Assembly (NCBI GenBank): GCA_905116865.2
Contig: CAJHNH020004946.1
Coordinates: 349,905 to 413,904, forward strand
Length of the DNA stretch: 64,000 bases
Source: Candidula unifasciata
Taxonomy: Eukaryota; Mollusca; Gastropoda; Stylommatophora; Geomitridae
Direction: 5' to 3'
The translations under genes were made by a program, and so were the position numbers. Shown piece by piece: positions 1 to 20,429 of this stretch. How positions within the stretch are numbered: position 1 is the first letter of the stretch; every line of letters starts with the position of its first letter. The notes beneath the pieces are model-generated. The model did no database searches. It saw only the letters and a program-made list of their open reading frames with translations, and had not been told where the DNA came from.

Positions 1-19
1 TTTTTTTTTTTGTCTCAAG

Positions 20-9989
<9,970 letters not shown>

Positions 9990-10082
9990 TCCTTGTTCTT
10001 GTTCTGTTTATTCAGCCACCTGCTGGAAGGGTACACTTGGTACAGATGCTCAGAAATATGAAGGGTGCTCGTATAAATATTT

Positions 10083-10197
10083 GAAATTATAAAAAACTCT
10101 TCTTCTTCTTCTCCTCCTCCTCCTTCTCCTCTTCTTCCTCCTCCTCCTGCTTCTTCTTCTTCTTCTTCTTCTTCTTCTTCTTCTTCTTCTTCTTCAC
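10083..10197 (-). repeat. (CTT/CTC)n pyrimidine microsatellite
   Basis: CTT and CTC triplets, purine-rich (GAA/GAG) on the - strand. The Glu-rich frame it creates is not a gene. Confidence 0.95.
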
Positions 10198-10199
10198 AT

Positions 10200-10495
10200 T
10201 TTCTACGTGAATTGATACCTGACAAGGCAGCTGTAGTCAAAGCCCTTTGAAAACAAGCAACGGAATAAGGAGAGAAACAAGATTATTATGGCCTGGAGAG
10301 AATGAGGCACATAGGTGTAACCAGAAGGTCTGGGCGGCTCACTACACTCAGAGGAAAGGCAAGACAGACATGTAACCAGATTGTGAAACTGTACCATCAT
10401 AATTGGAATGCTGAGCTAGCTGCTGAAGATTAGGACAGAGCACACATGGGAATGCCTCCAGTGTTGTGATGTCAATTCTTGACTCAGCTCAACTC
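10200..10495 (+). mobile_element. LINE remnant, family D tail
   Basis: Shares GACAAGGCAGCTGTAGTCAA, GGAGAGAATGAGGCAC, GGAATGCTGAGCTAGCTGC and the end TGATGTCAATTCTTGACTC with the copy at 3120-3500. No intact frame. Confidence 0.65.
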
Positions 10496-10745
10496 AACTC
10501 ACATTCACCAGCTCTAAACTCTGGCAGAACATTCTGGTTGTTCATCCATCTCTGGATGTTAGCCTAGTTACAGAATCTGAGTGTTAAATGCGCATCCATT
10601 TTACAGATCTGGCTTATTTTTATGCAGACTGTTGGTTCCTAGCCTTTCAGGCAAATTAGTCGACTTCTACAATGTGTATTGAGGAGGCAGTAGGTCTGTT
10701 CTTGTTTCCCTACAGTGGGACCCCAGAACCCACACATTACATTTA
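10496..10745 (-). repeat. Repeat family C copy
   Basis: Adjoins the family D tail. Blocks TTCTGGTTGTTCATCCATC, TATGCAGACTGTTGGTTCC, GGAGGCAGTAGGTCTGTTC and CCAGAACCCACACATTAC are present. Confidence 0.75.
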
Positions 10746-10750
10746 AAACC

Positions 10751-10895
10751 TTAACTCTTTGAGTCCCATGGAACGCATCATACGTTCATAGGTTCCTACC
10801 TGAAAGCCCAATAAACGCATGATGTGTCGATTTTAGTCTCTCTTTACTACCCATTGGGCCTGTGATGCTAAACTCCGTGGGACTCAAAGAGTTAA
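10751..10895. mobile_element. TTAA-flanked palindromic MITE (family K)
   Basis: 145 bases with inverted ends TTAACTCTTTGAGTCCCA ... TGGGACTCAAAGAGTTAA. A second copy is at 33778-33906. A TTAA at each edge fits the target duplication of piggyBac or Kolobok DNA transposons, but no transposase is present and the superfamily is inference. Inside, AACGCATCATACGTTCAT and a similar AAACGCATGATGTG are conserved. Confidence 0.8.
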
Positions 10896-11035
10896 ATGAC
10901 AGATATTTCTGGTTAATTAAGTGTAAAATGTTAGATCTTCATTTATTCCAAGTCAGCCATTCCCATTTAGCTAAGACCTGTGGATCCCTGTCATTTTCAG
11001 ACGTCTGCCACAAACCTCATAGTTTTTAATAGTCA

Positions 11036-11231
11036 CCCTTTTCTTTGAAGTCGGAGTGCATCTGCCTGATAGGCAAGGAACCAAAAGTCTGCACAAAAAT
11101 GTGTCAAATCTATCAAACAGATGCACAGGCAACACTCAGGTTCTGGAACAGGACTGTATTCCAGAAATGGATGAATAACCAAAACTTTCCACCAGAGTTT
11201 ACAGCTGGTAATGCAAAGAGGAAGAAGAATA
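11036..11231 (+). repeat. Repeat family C copy
   Basis: CTTTGAAGTCGGAGTGCATC, CAAGGAACCAAAAGTCTGC, CAGGTTCTGGAACAGGAC, AACCAAAACTTTCCACCAG and a GAGGAAGAAGAA end. Confidence 0.75.
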
Positions 11232-11435
11232 GTCACACTGATAAAACTAACTGTAATTTATAAATATTGAAACTGAAACAATAATCATATTCTGAAGTTG
11301 GGGTTTTGTTTGTAAATGAATAGTGTGAAAAAATATTAAACCAGATGAAAAGTATAACTTGCCAGCTTCACATTTTCAAATCACAAACAGTGAGCGAGTG
11401 TTGCAGCTAGAAAGCTTTCATCAGCACATTAAATG

Positions 11436-11650
11436 AGTAGACAGTTCCAGAACCTGAGTGTTGCCTGCACATCCATTAAACAGATCTGACTTAATTTATG
11501 CAGATTGTTTATTCCTTGCCTCTCAGGCTGATGCATTCTGACTTCAAAGGAAGCCCCCAATTAGTGAGTCTATTCTTGTTTTCCCCACAGTGTGGCTCTG
11601 GAACCCACATGGGGAATGGATTGCATTCTTCTTCTTCTTCTTCTGCATTC
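11436..11650 (-). repeat. Repeat family C copy with CTT run at its right edge
   Basis: Starts inside the element at GTTCCAGAACCTGAGTGTTG and continues through TTGCCTCTCAGGCTGATGC, CTTCAAAGGAAGCCCCCAAT and CTCTGGAACCCACATGGGG, then hits CTTCTTCTTCTTCTG. Confidence 0.7.
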
Positions 11651-11659
11651 ATCCAAAGA

Positions 11660-11785
11660 TGTAATTGCATTGTGACTGTTTACAGAATGGCTGCGATATG
11701 TGCATTTTTTGGCCAACACATCCGACTTCTGTGGGCATTTGTTGACTGGGTTAGCCTTCCCGGTTGGATTGCACTCTAAAATTGA
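11660..11785 (+). repeat. Repeat family I fragment
   Basis: GTTTACAGAATGGCTGCGAT, TTTTGGCCAACACATCCG matches the repeat better preserved at 45330-45520, 47055-47240, 33985-34150 and 21230-21363. Confidence 0.5.
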
Positions 11786-12092
11786 ATGTGTGTGTGTTTC
11801 TCTAAATGAATTAATGTCATGAAAAGATATCAAACCAAACAAAAAGTAAAACTTTTCAGCTTCACATTATAAAGTCACAAATGACAAGTAAAGGCTGCGA
11901 CTATAAAGACTTCATTAAACACAGTACATGAATAGACAATGTTACAGTTACAAACATGACAAATCCACATCTCTGTCTAGCCAGTTGAAGCTCTGACTGG
12001 TATCACCTACTCCTTATATATGTTCCACAGACTCCTGGGGGTTTGCAGCCCACCATATTTGAAAATTGCTTCAGGCCATGATACAGTAAAGT

Positions 12093-12362
12093 CTTCTTCT
12101 TCATCAGCTGTAAACTCTGGTGAAAAGTTCTGGTTGTTCGTCCACTTCTGGACTGTAGTCCTGTTCCAGAACCTGAGTGTTGCTTGCACATCCATTTGAC
12201 AGATCTGACTCATTGTATGCAGCCTCTCATGCAGATCCACTCCGAATTTGAAGGCAGTTGCCAATGAGTCAACTCTTGTGACATGCTCTTGGGTAGGCTG
12301 TGAGTCTGTTCTTGTCTTTCCTACACAAAGACCCTGGAATCCACACAGGAATTACAGTGAAG
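12093..12362 (-). repeat. Repeat family C copy, near full length
   Basis: CTTCTTCTTCATCAGCTG, GTTCTGGTTGTTCGTCCACT, GTTCCAGAACCTGAGTGTTG through GGCTGTGAGTCTGTTCTTG and CCACACAGGAATTAC. Confidence 0.8.
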
Positions 12363-12776
12363 TGTAAAGCATTAACCCTGTTGTCCCCTGGAAGGCTAAA
12401 TATAGTCACTTTTGGCTGTAACGATCCTGTAAATGCTTATATATTGGCCTATTTGCAGTGACCTCGTCTCAGAAAGCATACTTACATTTCATTGGTTCTT
12501 TGTGTGCCTGCACAGTGTTTAATAGACCAGAATATGAATATAGTAACTAAAAATAGCATTGGGGGGGTTGGGGGGGGGGGGGGGTCCATATGACCCCAAT
12601 GTGTGTTTTTTTTTAAAGCCAACTTGATGTCACATTTTTCTCGTAAGCCTTACTGATGGAGGTACAACATGAGTCACCCGAAATTATTTATTTATTTTGA
12701 GGTTTAGCCCCTGGAATGTATTCCATGTGATGCTTAACTCTTTTCATATTTATTGATTACCCCTTTTATATGTATA

Positions 12777-12810
<34 letters not shown>

Positions 12811-12811
12811 T

Positions 12812-13042
12812 TGGTCGGCTTTGTGGCTAAGTCGCTGCGAACGCTTCGGGATGCCGGGTTCAATCCTAGCTGCCGGCCAATCGCCTTGTGTTGGTTTCGA
12901 CATTGGTATCAAGAAAGCCGACCGTCCAGAAAGCAATATCAAACTACTGGACGTAAATTTGCCTAGAAAAACCACACAACACAACAGCCAAGGGCTGTTG
13001 GGGTTGGTTCTGCAATGTCCTGTAAAGGATACACAACTAACC
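12812..13042 (+). repeat. tRNA-derived SINE, family A (best copy)
   Basis: Directly after a TA/poly-T run. The head GGTCGGCTTTGTGGCTAAGT has a perfect A box TGGCTAAGTCG, and GGGTTCAATCC a perfect B box, spaced as in tRNA genes. The body runs through GAAAGCCGACCGTCCAGAAA, GGACGTAAATTTGCCTAG and AGGGCTGTTGGGGTTGG to CTGTAAAGGATACACAACTA. Because both promoter boxes are intact, this copy is the best guide to the family. Confidence 0.85.
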
Positions 13043-13044
13043 TA

Positions 13045-14104
13045 TATTTTTTGTTTACAATTTATTAGTGGTCTCTGTAAAATGTTTTGGTTTTTTAGGA
13101 TTTGTTCCAGTTATTGCCACGGGTTCATGGCTCATTTCTTAACCATTCACGAGGCCCAAAAAACCTTCACATATTTCAAGCCATGACATAATGGTGTGTT
13201 GAGTGTTCAATTTTCTCATATTCTAGACAAAGACAGCAAAATTATGACATTGGAAATTTCAGTGATGTTACATTTATCTTCAACGATAATGCATCTGACA
13301 TTACATCCTTTTTCAACATTTTTAAATGTTTGATTTGGGTGACATAGTCAAACCCAACATTATGAAGTAGGGCACTTCATTACTCTGCATGGTGTCTTCA
13401 ACAATATTAATTGTTACATTTCAGTCATATTCATTTCTACCTTTACTGAGTATGGCATTTGAATCACATTATTTTTATTTCTAACTTTTATTCATTGTGA
13501 CATTTTAGTAACATAACATTTCATCAAATCAGAAACTAAAGTCATTTGGTAAATCTGTTGATATCATGTTTGTTTTTTTTTTTTACTTATTAAAAAAAAA
13601 TCATTTTTGTTTAACTTGTGAGAAATATATTTAGATTAAGAATGCATCCTTTAGTTATGTTTTGTTTATTGTTAGTTTATGATCAGCATGTAATGTAATT
13701 TTGAAATGTTTATTGTGCATGCATCTCATTGTTATTTGTACTGGAAATTTTATGAAGCGAGGTCGAGTTGACATCTGTAAAGACATATGAATATTCTTCC
13801 ACTTCTGAGAATTGGTCCTTGACCACTAAATTTGTAAACCAGTGCACTAGCCACTGTGGCTCTGTCTTTGTAAATCTCTGTATTCATTTCACAATCACCT
13901 TCACGATTTGTATGGTCTTTACTGCTGGATAATTGTGAAAATAGTTTATCCGCTTAATGTATTAAAAAAATTTACTTTGTTATATTTGCTAAAGGAAAAT
14001 ACCAAATAGTTTTATTGTCTGAGTGGATTCATGTGTCTATGTTCAATGGTGTGTCTCCACTAATATGTTGATTTGCCCAAAAGGGAAGTTTAAAAAAAAT
14101 GTAA
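13045..14104. other. AT-rich intergenic stretch without recognised features
   Basis: Between SINE A and the 43-bp array. No open frame above background and no known repeat. Confidence 0.5.
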
Positions 14105-15245
14105 TACTCTAATCTGCCATGTGTGTCGTAAAAATATGCTATGATAATACTGAAACCTGCCATGTGTGTCGTAAAAGTAGACTCCGGTTATACTGTAACC
14201 TGCCATGTCTGTCATAAAAGTAGACTCCGGTTATACTGTAACCTGCCATGTCTGTCATAAAAGTAGACTCCGGTTATACTCTAACCTGCCATGTGTGTCA
14301 TAAAATTAGACTCTGGTTATACTCTAACCTGCCATGTCTGTCATAAAATTAGACTCTGGTTATACTCTAACCTGCCATGTGTGTCATATAAGTAGACTCT
14401 GGTTATACTGTAACCTGCCATGTGTGTCATAAAAGTCGACTCCGGTTATACTCTAACCTGCCATGTCTGTCATAAAAGTAGACACCGGTTATACTCTAAC
14501 CTGCCATGTGTGTCATATAAGTAGACTCCGGTTATACTGTAACCTGCCATGTGTGTCATAAAAGTAGACTCCGGTTATACTGTAACCTGCCATGTGTGTC
14601 ATAAAATTATACTCTGGTTATACTGTAACCTGCCATGTGTGTCATAAAATTAGACTCTGGTTATACTGTAACCTGCCATGTGTGTCATAAAAGTAGACTC
14701 CGGTTATACTGTAACCTGCCTTGTGTGTCATATAAGTAGACTCCGGTTATACTGTAACCTGCCATGTGTGTCATAAAAGTAGACTCCGGTTATACTGTAA
14801 CCTGCCATGTGTGTCATAAAATTAGACTGGTTATACTGTAACCTGCCATGTGTGCCATAAAATTAGACTCTGGTTATACTGTAACCTGCCATGTGTGTCA
14901 TAAAAGTAGACTCCGGTTATACTGTAACCTGCCATGTGTGTCATAAAAGTAGACTCCGGTTATACTGTAACCTGCCATGTCTGTCATAAAATTAGACTCT
15001 GGTTATACTGTAACCTGCCATGTCTGTCATAAAATTAGACTCTGGTTATACTGTAACCCGCCTTGTGTGTCATAAAAATAGACCATGGTTATACTGTAAC
15101 CTGCCATAAAATTAGACTCTGGTTATACTGTAACCTGCCATGTCTGTCATAAAATTAGACTCTGGTTATACTGTAACCTGCCATGTGTGTCATAATATAG
15201 ACCATGGTTATACTGTAATCTGCCATGTGTGTCATATAATTGGAC
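14105..15245. repeat. 43-bp minisatellite, about 26 copies
   Basis: Unit: TAACCTGCCATGTGTGTCAT + AAAAGTAGACTCCGGTTATA + CTG. Two sub-types alternate (AAAGTAGACTCCGG and AAATTAGACTCTGG), and some copies have short deletions (near 14825 and 15103), so higher-order duplication probably shaped it. Confidence 0.95.
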
Positions 15246-15353
15246 TACTGGAGAATGACATGAGACTGGCTGTCATTGATTACTCTATGTGTCTACATAT
15301 GATGAACATTTTTTAACTGATCCTGTCAGATTCTTACATATGTTTATCCATGG

Positions 15354-15440
15354 CAGGGCTATTCAACTGGCGGCCAGTGGGCCAAATCTGGCCCACAGAG
15401 GACTAGCATGTGGCCGGCGGATCATTGTGCTAAGCTGAGA
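15354..15440 (+). mobile_element. hAT-like MITE, truncated copy (family G)
   Basis: Begins CAGGGCTATTCAACTGGCGG and carries GGCCAAATCTGGCCCAC as in the full copy at 41836-42027, but the right end is lost. The 30 bases to its left match the left flank of the copy at 18789. Confidence 0.7.
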
Positions 15441-15577
15441 GATAAATGAGAGATAAAAGGTAAATGAACAAGAAGACAAAGGAATTAGTGATGTCCACAT
15501 TTACATTAAATAACGTGAAGCAACTTCTTACATCAGCCAAGAATGGTTAACTAGCAGTGGTATAAGTTTTAAAAAAA

Positions 15578-15662
15578 AGTAAAGAACCCTTTTCCACACC
15601 TTTAGGCATATAGGGCTAGACCTGTATTTGATAGATGAATCGGCACAAGATGGGTGACTCAT
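15578..15662 (-). repeat. SINE family B, truncated
   Basis: Only the 3' part is left: AACCCTTTTCCACACCTTTA, GGGCTAGACCTGTATTTG and ATCGGCACAAGATGGGTGA. Confidence 0.75.
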
Positions 15663-15824
15663 ATATTATTGAAGGATTCTCTATAAACTTTTTAAAAAAT
15701 ACAAGAGCAAAATCTACACTTTTTAAATATTGTAAAATAGACCTGTAGGAAGAATGTCACATGAGATCAGAAAACAAATGTTTGAGGAAATTGATTCACA
15801 TTAAATGGGATTAAATCAGGAAAA

Positions 15825-16058
15825 TAAGGCTAGTTGCGTATCCTTTACAGGACAATGCAGAACCAACCCCAGCAGCCCCTGGCTGTTGTGTGGTTTCTCT
15901 AGGCAAATTTACGTCTAGTAGTTTGCATTTCTTTCTGGACGATCGGCTTTCTTGATACCACTGTCGAAACCAATGCAAGGCGCATTGCCCGCAGCTGGGA
16001 TCGAACCCGGCATCCCGGCATTACAAAGCGTTCGCATCGACTTAGCCACAGAGCCGAC
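15825..16058 (-). repeat. SINE family A copy with 12-bp target duplication
   Basis: Reverse copy, full length. AAATCAGGAAAA at 15813-15824 and 16059-16070 brackets it. On the - strand the head is GTCGGCTCTGTGGCTAAGTC and the B box GGGTTCGATCC; both are good pol III boxes. Confidence 0.9.
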
Positions 16059-16104
16059 AAATCAGGAAAAGAGAAGAAATTAGATTAGTGGCCAAACAGT
16101 TGCT

Positions 16105-16348
16105 GGTATTGTTTTCTTCTTCTTAGTGGTCACTGGATGTAAACTGTTCTAGAACTTGAGTTTTGCTTGCACATTAGTTTCACAGGGCTGGCTTATTTGT
16201 ATGCAGACTGTCGGTTCCCTGCCTCTCAGTTATATGCATTCTGACTGAAGGAAACATCGCCTAATAGTTGCCCTGTATGACATGCTTGTCTGTGGAGGAG
16301 GGGTGGGGACGGTAATGCCCTGTCCTTTTTCCTTGTATTTTCCCAAAT
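16105..16348 (-). repeat. Repeat family C copy, left part, split by a SINE
   Basis: TCTTCTTCTTAGTGGTCACT, TATGCAGACTGTCGGTTCC and TTGCCCTGTATGACATGC up to TTGTATTTTCCCAAATA. It continues after the SINE at 16586-16635 with CCAATAGGGCCCTGCAACCC. Confidence 0.75.
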
Positions 16349-16572
16349 AATAAAGGTTAGTTGCGTATCTTTTACAGGACATTGCAGAACCAACCCCAAC
16401 AGCCCCTGGCTGTTGTGTGGTTTTTCTAGGCAAATTTACGTCCAGTAGTTTGCCATTGCTTTCTGGACGGTCGGCTTTCTTGATACCACTGTCGAAATCA
16501 ACGCCAGGCGCATGGCCCGCAGCTGAGATCGAACCCGGCACCCCGGCATTATGAAGCGTTCGTATCAACTTA
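16349..16572 (-). repeat. SINE family A copy nested in family C
   Basis: Near-identical to the copy at 15825. It sits between TATTTTCCCAAATA and TATTTCCCCAATA, a slightly diverged target duplication from the host repeat. This orders the two families: C was already present when this SINE inserted. Confidence 0.85.
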
Positions 16573-16635
16573 GCCACAGAGCTGATATTTCCCCAATAGG
16601 GCCCTGCAACCCACATGAGGACTACTGGTATCAGT
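16573..16635 (-). repeat. Repeat family C copy, right part after the nested SINE
   Basis: CAATAGGGCCCTGCAACCCA and CATGAGGACTAC complete the interrupted copy. Confidence 0.7.
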
Positions 16636-17324
16636 ACTTATGAAAGAAAGAAGTTGCGTTGTAACGAGCATATTCCGAGATGAAGCGGACACAGAAACAC
16701 AAAACAGGCACTGAAGTTTTGAAAGGAAAGGACTGAGGAAGCGAGGATGCCTAAGATACACCCTACAATGAGCAGTGATGAAGGACCGCCCCCCCCCCCC
16801 CCCCTCTTCCCGTAGGTACCAGCCTGGATTCCATAGATCATATCATTAAGTATTACAAAGGATACAACAGAGTGGAGGAATTGCAGTTACTGTGTTATCT
16901 AGAAGACTGTGGCCAGTCAGGATAGTATTTGGGTCTGTCTGCTTTGATTGCATCAACACTGCATGGGTTCTTTTCAGAGCTATTTAGTGGCAAGCAGTGC
17001 TAAGCCATTTAACATGGTGCACATATTCTAGACACAATTATAATCTAAAGCTCCCCATTTGGGGGTGCTGGTTGAATGTGACAATTTTTTTTTTTTTTGC
17101 AAGCAAGTCAATGAATAAACAGAAAAAAAAAATAATAGTAGAAAACCTAGAATGAAGAAAGCATTACCGGCTAAGACTAACTTGAGTCAAGAAATCTTTT
17201 GCTCACAAAAGGACACATTTTCTTGTTAAAAGATGTGCTGGAAAAAATAAGTGTACAAGAAGAAGATTGTGTGATACATGTGGGAGGTCTGCATGAAGAG
17301 ATCTGAAAGAAGCATCTTTGAGTG
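16636..17324. other. Intergenic stretch with a C-run
   Basis: Contains a C homopolymer at about 16788-16805 and a poly-T at 17082-17098. No gene or repeat family recognised. Confidence 0.5.
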
Positions 17325-17332
17325 CACTATCA

Positions 17333-17592
17333 GGTGCTTTATTAATATCCTACCCTAAACAGGGGAATCCACAGGTCACGGGACAGTCTAATATTTCAGG
17401 GGGTGGTAGATAGGCTGCATGCAGTCATGGGACCTAGGCTACACTCTCTCATAGGTGGATTGGGATTAGGGATATTTCTAGATTTTGGGGGTCATTAAAT
17501 GCATCAGAAAGCTGGGAAAACCAGTCTTACCACTCTCTGAAATGTTGGACTGTCCTGTGATGTCATCTGGGGTAGGATAATAATAAAGAACC
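17333..17592 (+). mobile_element. Inverted-repeat DNA element (family H)
   Basis: Starts GGTGCTTTATTAATATCC and ends AATAATAAAGAACC, flanked by CACTATCA (17325-17332) and CACAATCA (17593-17600), a 7/8 match to an 8-bp duplication. The internal AGGCTGCATGCAGTCATGGG and ACTGTCCTGTGATGTCATCT are shared with copies at 32689 and 34211. Non-coding. Confidence 0.8.
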
Positions 17593-17600
17593 CACAATCA

Positions 17601-18029
17601 GAATGTAGTACAGAAAGACCTGGAGACACATTGCAGCTTACCTTCAGTACTAAGATGGTGAGTGGTATAGTATTCAACAGCTATAACTGATGTTGGCAAA
17701 GATTTGTGTATTGTTGGCTGTGATGATAATAAACTTGAACATTGTACATACTTAAAACCATGCCCATGTGTGTTTGTGTCATTATGCTGCAGAATGCTAA
17801 GTGTTTATCTTCTTCTTCATCTTTAAGTCCATGCTGTGTAGTTTGTCTGCTCAAAACCATCTGTCATGTCTGCAGCCCGATGATTTGTATACAGGATTCT
17901 CCATGCCATGTTTCCAGACTAACATCTTCTCTCTTAGTCTCCCTTGCCTTTCTTCTCCTCCAACTTTTCAGTTGTCATGACATACTTGAGTTTTTCCCTT
18001 TAAATGTTTATAAATAATATTACCTCCAT
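17601..18029. other. Intergenic stretch with a weak LINE-like repeat
   Basis: 17805-17990 (CTTCTTCTTCATCTTTAAGT, CCATGCTGTGTAG) resembles 42588-42725, so an unnamed low-copy repeat is present. Nothing else recognised. Confidence 0.4.
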
Positions 18030-18054
18030 AATTATTATGGAAAAGGTGCAGGGA

Positions 18055-18297
18055 AGGGGAGGGGGTGGAGTAGAAGCTAGACACTTGCCTGCAGATCTGA
18101 AAAGTGGTGGGTTCTAATCAAAATGGAGCTGGACTTTTTTTTTTTTTCAAATGACCTTGGTTGCCAAGTATGACCCAACCTTAAATGGGCACCAGGTAAA
18201 GCTTTGGAAAGTAAAGGTGGCCGGCATGATGCTGACCACATCATCCACTAAGTGCTGATTGGTTTATAGAATACAGGTCTAGTTCTGTAAGCTCTAT
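18055..18297 (+). repeat. SINE family B copy
   Basis: GTAGAAGCTAGACACTTGCC head, GATGACCTTGG-like body, AAGTAAAGGTGGCCGGCATG and CAGGTCTAGTTCTGTAAG end. It is followed head-to-tail by another copy. Confidence 0.8.
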
Positions 18298-18545
18298 GGG
18301 AGCTACCATGGTTTAGCAGAAAGATGCTTGCCTGCGGATCCAAAGGTCGTAGGTTCTGGTCAAAAATGACCTTGGCTCCCAGGTGGACGCAGCTTTAAAT
18401 GTATATTAATTAAAGTCCTGGGAAGTAAAGGAAGCTGACTTGATGTTAACCACACCACCCAGTGAGTGCCAACTGGTCTTTAAAATATAGGTATCAATCC
18501 ACAGTACACCTGGAGGCAGGGCAAAAGGTCCTTTACTTATCTACA
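18298..18545 (+). repeat. SINE family B copy, tandem with the previous one
   Basis: GGGAGCTACCATGGTTTAGC head, AAAGGTCGTAGGTTC, then AAATGACCTTGGCTCCCAGG and GGCAAAAGGTCCTTTACTTA end. Confidence 0.85.
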
Positions 18546-18689
18546 TGCCGAGTACACTGAAGAGGCGGAAAGGGGTCCTTCATTTCACTTTTACCTCCAT
18601 AATAGAAGTTAGTCGCAGCAGCTGTGTGCATCCACTACTGTCGTTGGGATTTGTGTGTGATGGGGGTTCAGTATCTCATTCAGTGCCCA

Positions 18690-18788
18690 GCAGCTGACTG
18701 TGTGCTCGTTGATTACTGTATATGTCTTCATATGATGTACATTTCTTAAACTGTTCCTGTCAGATTCTTACATAATGTTCATCCATGG
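18690..18788 (+). repeat. Duplicated flank shared with 15256-15353
   Basis: TTGATTACTGTATATGTCTT, CCTGTCAGATTCTTACATAA and GTTCATCCATGG mirror the sequence left of the 15354 MITE, so more than the MITE was copied. Confidence 0.7.
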
Positions 18789-18958
18789 CAGGGCTATTCA
18801 ACTGGTGGCCCGTGGGCCAGATCTGGCCCGCGGAGGACTATCATGTGGCCGGCGGATCATTGCCAGTTGTAATGATGATCTTTCTATGCTGAAACTTAGG
18901 CTTCTGGCCCATGTTTTCCAACATTTTGGCCCCTAAGTAAACTTTGTTGAAATCTGTG
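18789..18958 (+). mobile_element. hAT-like MITE (family G)
   Basis: Begins CAGGGCTATTCAACTGGTGG, then GGGCCAGATCTGGCCCGCGG, and ends near TAAACTTTGTTGAAATCTGTG. ATCCATGG left and ATCTATGG right (18959-18966) match at 7/8, fitting an aged 8-bp duplication. Confidence 0.75.
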
Positions 18959-19162
18959 ATCTATGGTATCCCACTTGTTACTTTAATAAATTGTGTCCCC
19001 AAGTTGTATTATTTGTGGCTATTTCAGTTTCATGGATTATTACTGTGAAGTATACCAGTGGTGGGCTAGAAAGTGGTCAATGAACTACATGGTACTGAAA
19101 GAGATATCTTCCATGCTTTTGTGTGTGTGTGTGTGTGCGTGCGTGCGTGTGTTTTTTTTTTT

Positions 19163-19435
19163 ATGTCTCGTCTCCACAATGGAGATCAATTGCAATGTAT
19201 CCATTGCTGCTTACTGTGGGAAGATTGTGTGGCGATGCCCCAATCTCGACCACTGTGTAGCATTCATGAGGACTAAAAGGCTGCGATGGTTAAGGCAAAT
19301 AGAAAGAATTTAAGATAATTGCATACACAGAAGAGTAGAATGAGAATAAATCACGAGGCAGACTATAAGATTGCAGAGAGATGATATAGATGCAGATGAA
19401 CAGACACTTGGAGTTAGAGGGATGGATAGTTAGTC
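19163..19435 (+). mobile_element. LINE reverse-transcriptase C-terminal remnant
   Basis: MRTKRLRWLRQIERI corresponds to the RLRWLGHI.R block of RTE/CR1-like LINEs; stops follow. A GT microsatellite (19122-19150) and poly-T precede it. Confidence 0.65.
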
Positions 19436-20345
19436 GACGGATTATCTTCATTGCACATCAAACTATTCAGTCCCTTCTCAGGGAATGCACAACATGTAGC
19501 GGCTGATGAAACCAGTCTTACTTTGGTTTCTTATTCTTCTTCGGCTTCCTGCATAGTGCTCTTGTATGGCCATGCCCCTTTTTGCTTGCTGTTTTTTTTT
19601 TTTTTGTAGTCTACTCATGGTTGCAGATTCACAGTCATCACTTGTTTCTTACAAAACGTCTTACTCCTCGTAGAAATTCAGAGTAACAGCCTAGTACATG
19701 GCATGTCTGCCCTCCACCTGCAAGCTTATCAGCTTGCTCATTTTCTTGCAGCCCGTGTGATCTGGCACGAATATGAAACTGAAATGAATCAGACCTGACC
19801 ACCTCAGAGACTTTTAACTACTTTCTTCAGACCCAGCCCATCTCTGTTCCTGAGCATACCCCCCGAGTCACTGAGAAAACATGTGCCAGTAAAGGTCTGT
19901 GTCTTCTAACACCATATAATTACTTTAGTCACTGCCATGACCTCCATATCCATAATCAAACTACTTGTAGTCAAGGCCAAAACCAACAGAATCTTGCTTC
20001 ACAATTCCAACTCCAGCCTGAGCCGTAACAACCTACAAGCACCACATGTGTCAAACCACAGACCCATCTGTGTCAATGACTGTGTCCCCATGTAGAGAAT
20101 TCTCAAACAAAAAAAATCAAAGCTTACACTTCTGCCTTCACAGCAGCCGAGCTTTCTTGTCTGCATTTTCTGCCTAGTTTGCACTCCGTTGGTACTTGTA
20201 CCCATTCCTCGGAGAGATGAATAGACCTCAAGCGCCCTGATAGCTGAATTAGGTGAAGAACAAGTCTGGCCTACTATTGTTTCTGATGTATGTTTTTTTA
20301 ATGATGTTCTGTTAAGTCGAGTGATGTTTTTGAAAGTCCACAAAT
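19430..20345 (-). mobile_element. LINE RNase H domain remnant (family E)
   Basis: On the - strand VIDTDGSV (about 20065-20090) resembles the first catalytic Asp block of RNase H. HGLQENEQADKLAGG (about 19745-19790) resembles the HSGVxGNExADxLA block, and the tail below 19660 matches 7855-8095. Frames are broken in several places. Confidence 0.65.
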
Positions 20346-20429
20346 TAAAACAGTGTGTATATTAGTAAATTCCATATGGGTATATTCCAAATGACCTTTT
20401 AAAATCCATATTTATAGCTCTGCCAAAGA

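Noticed and set aside
12766..13186. Frames of 72 and 138 codons over SINE A
   Set aside because: They read through the SINE; the same peptide pieces recur at 16230-16616 in another SINE A copy.
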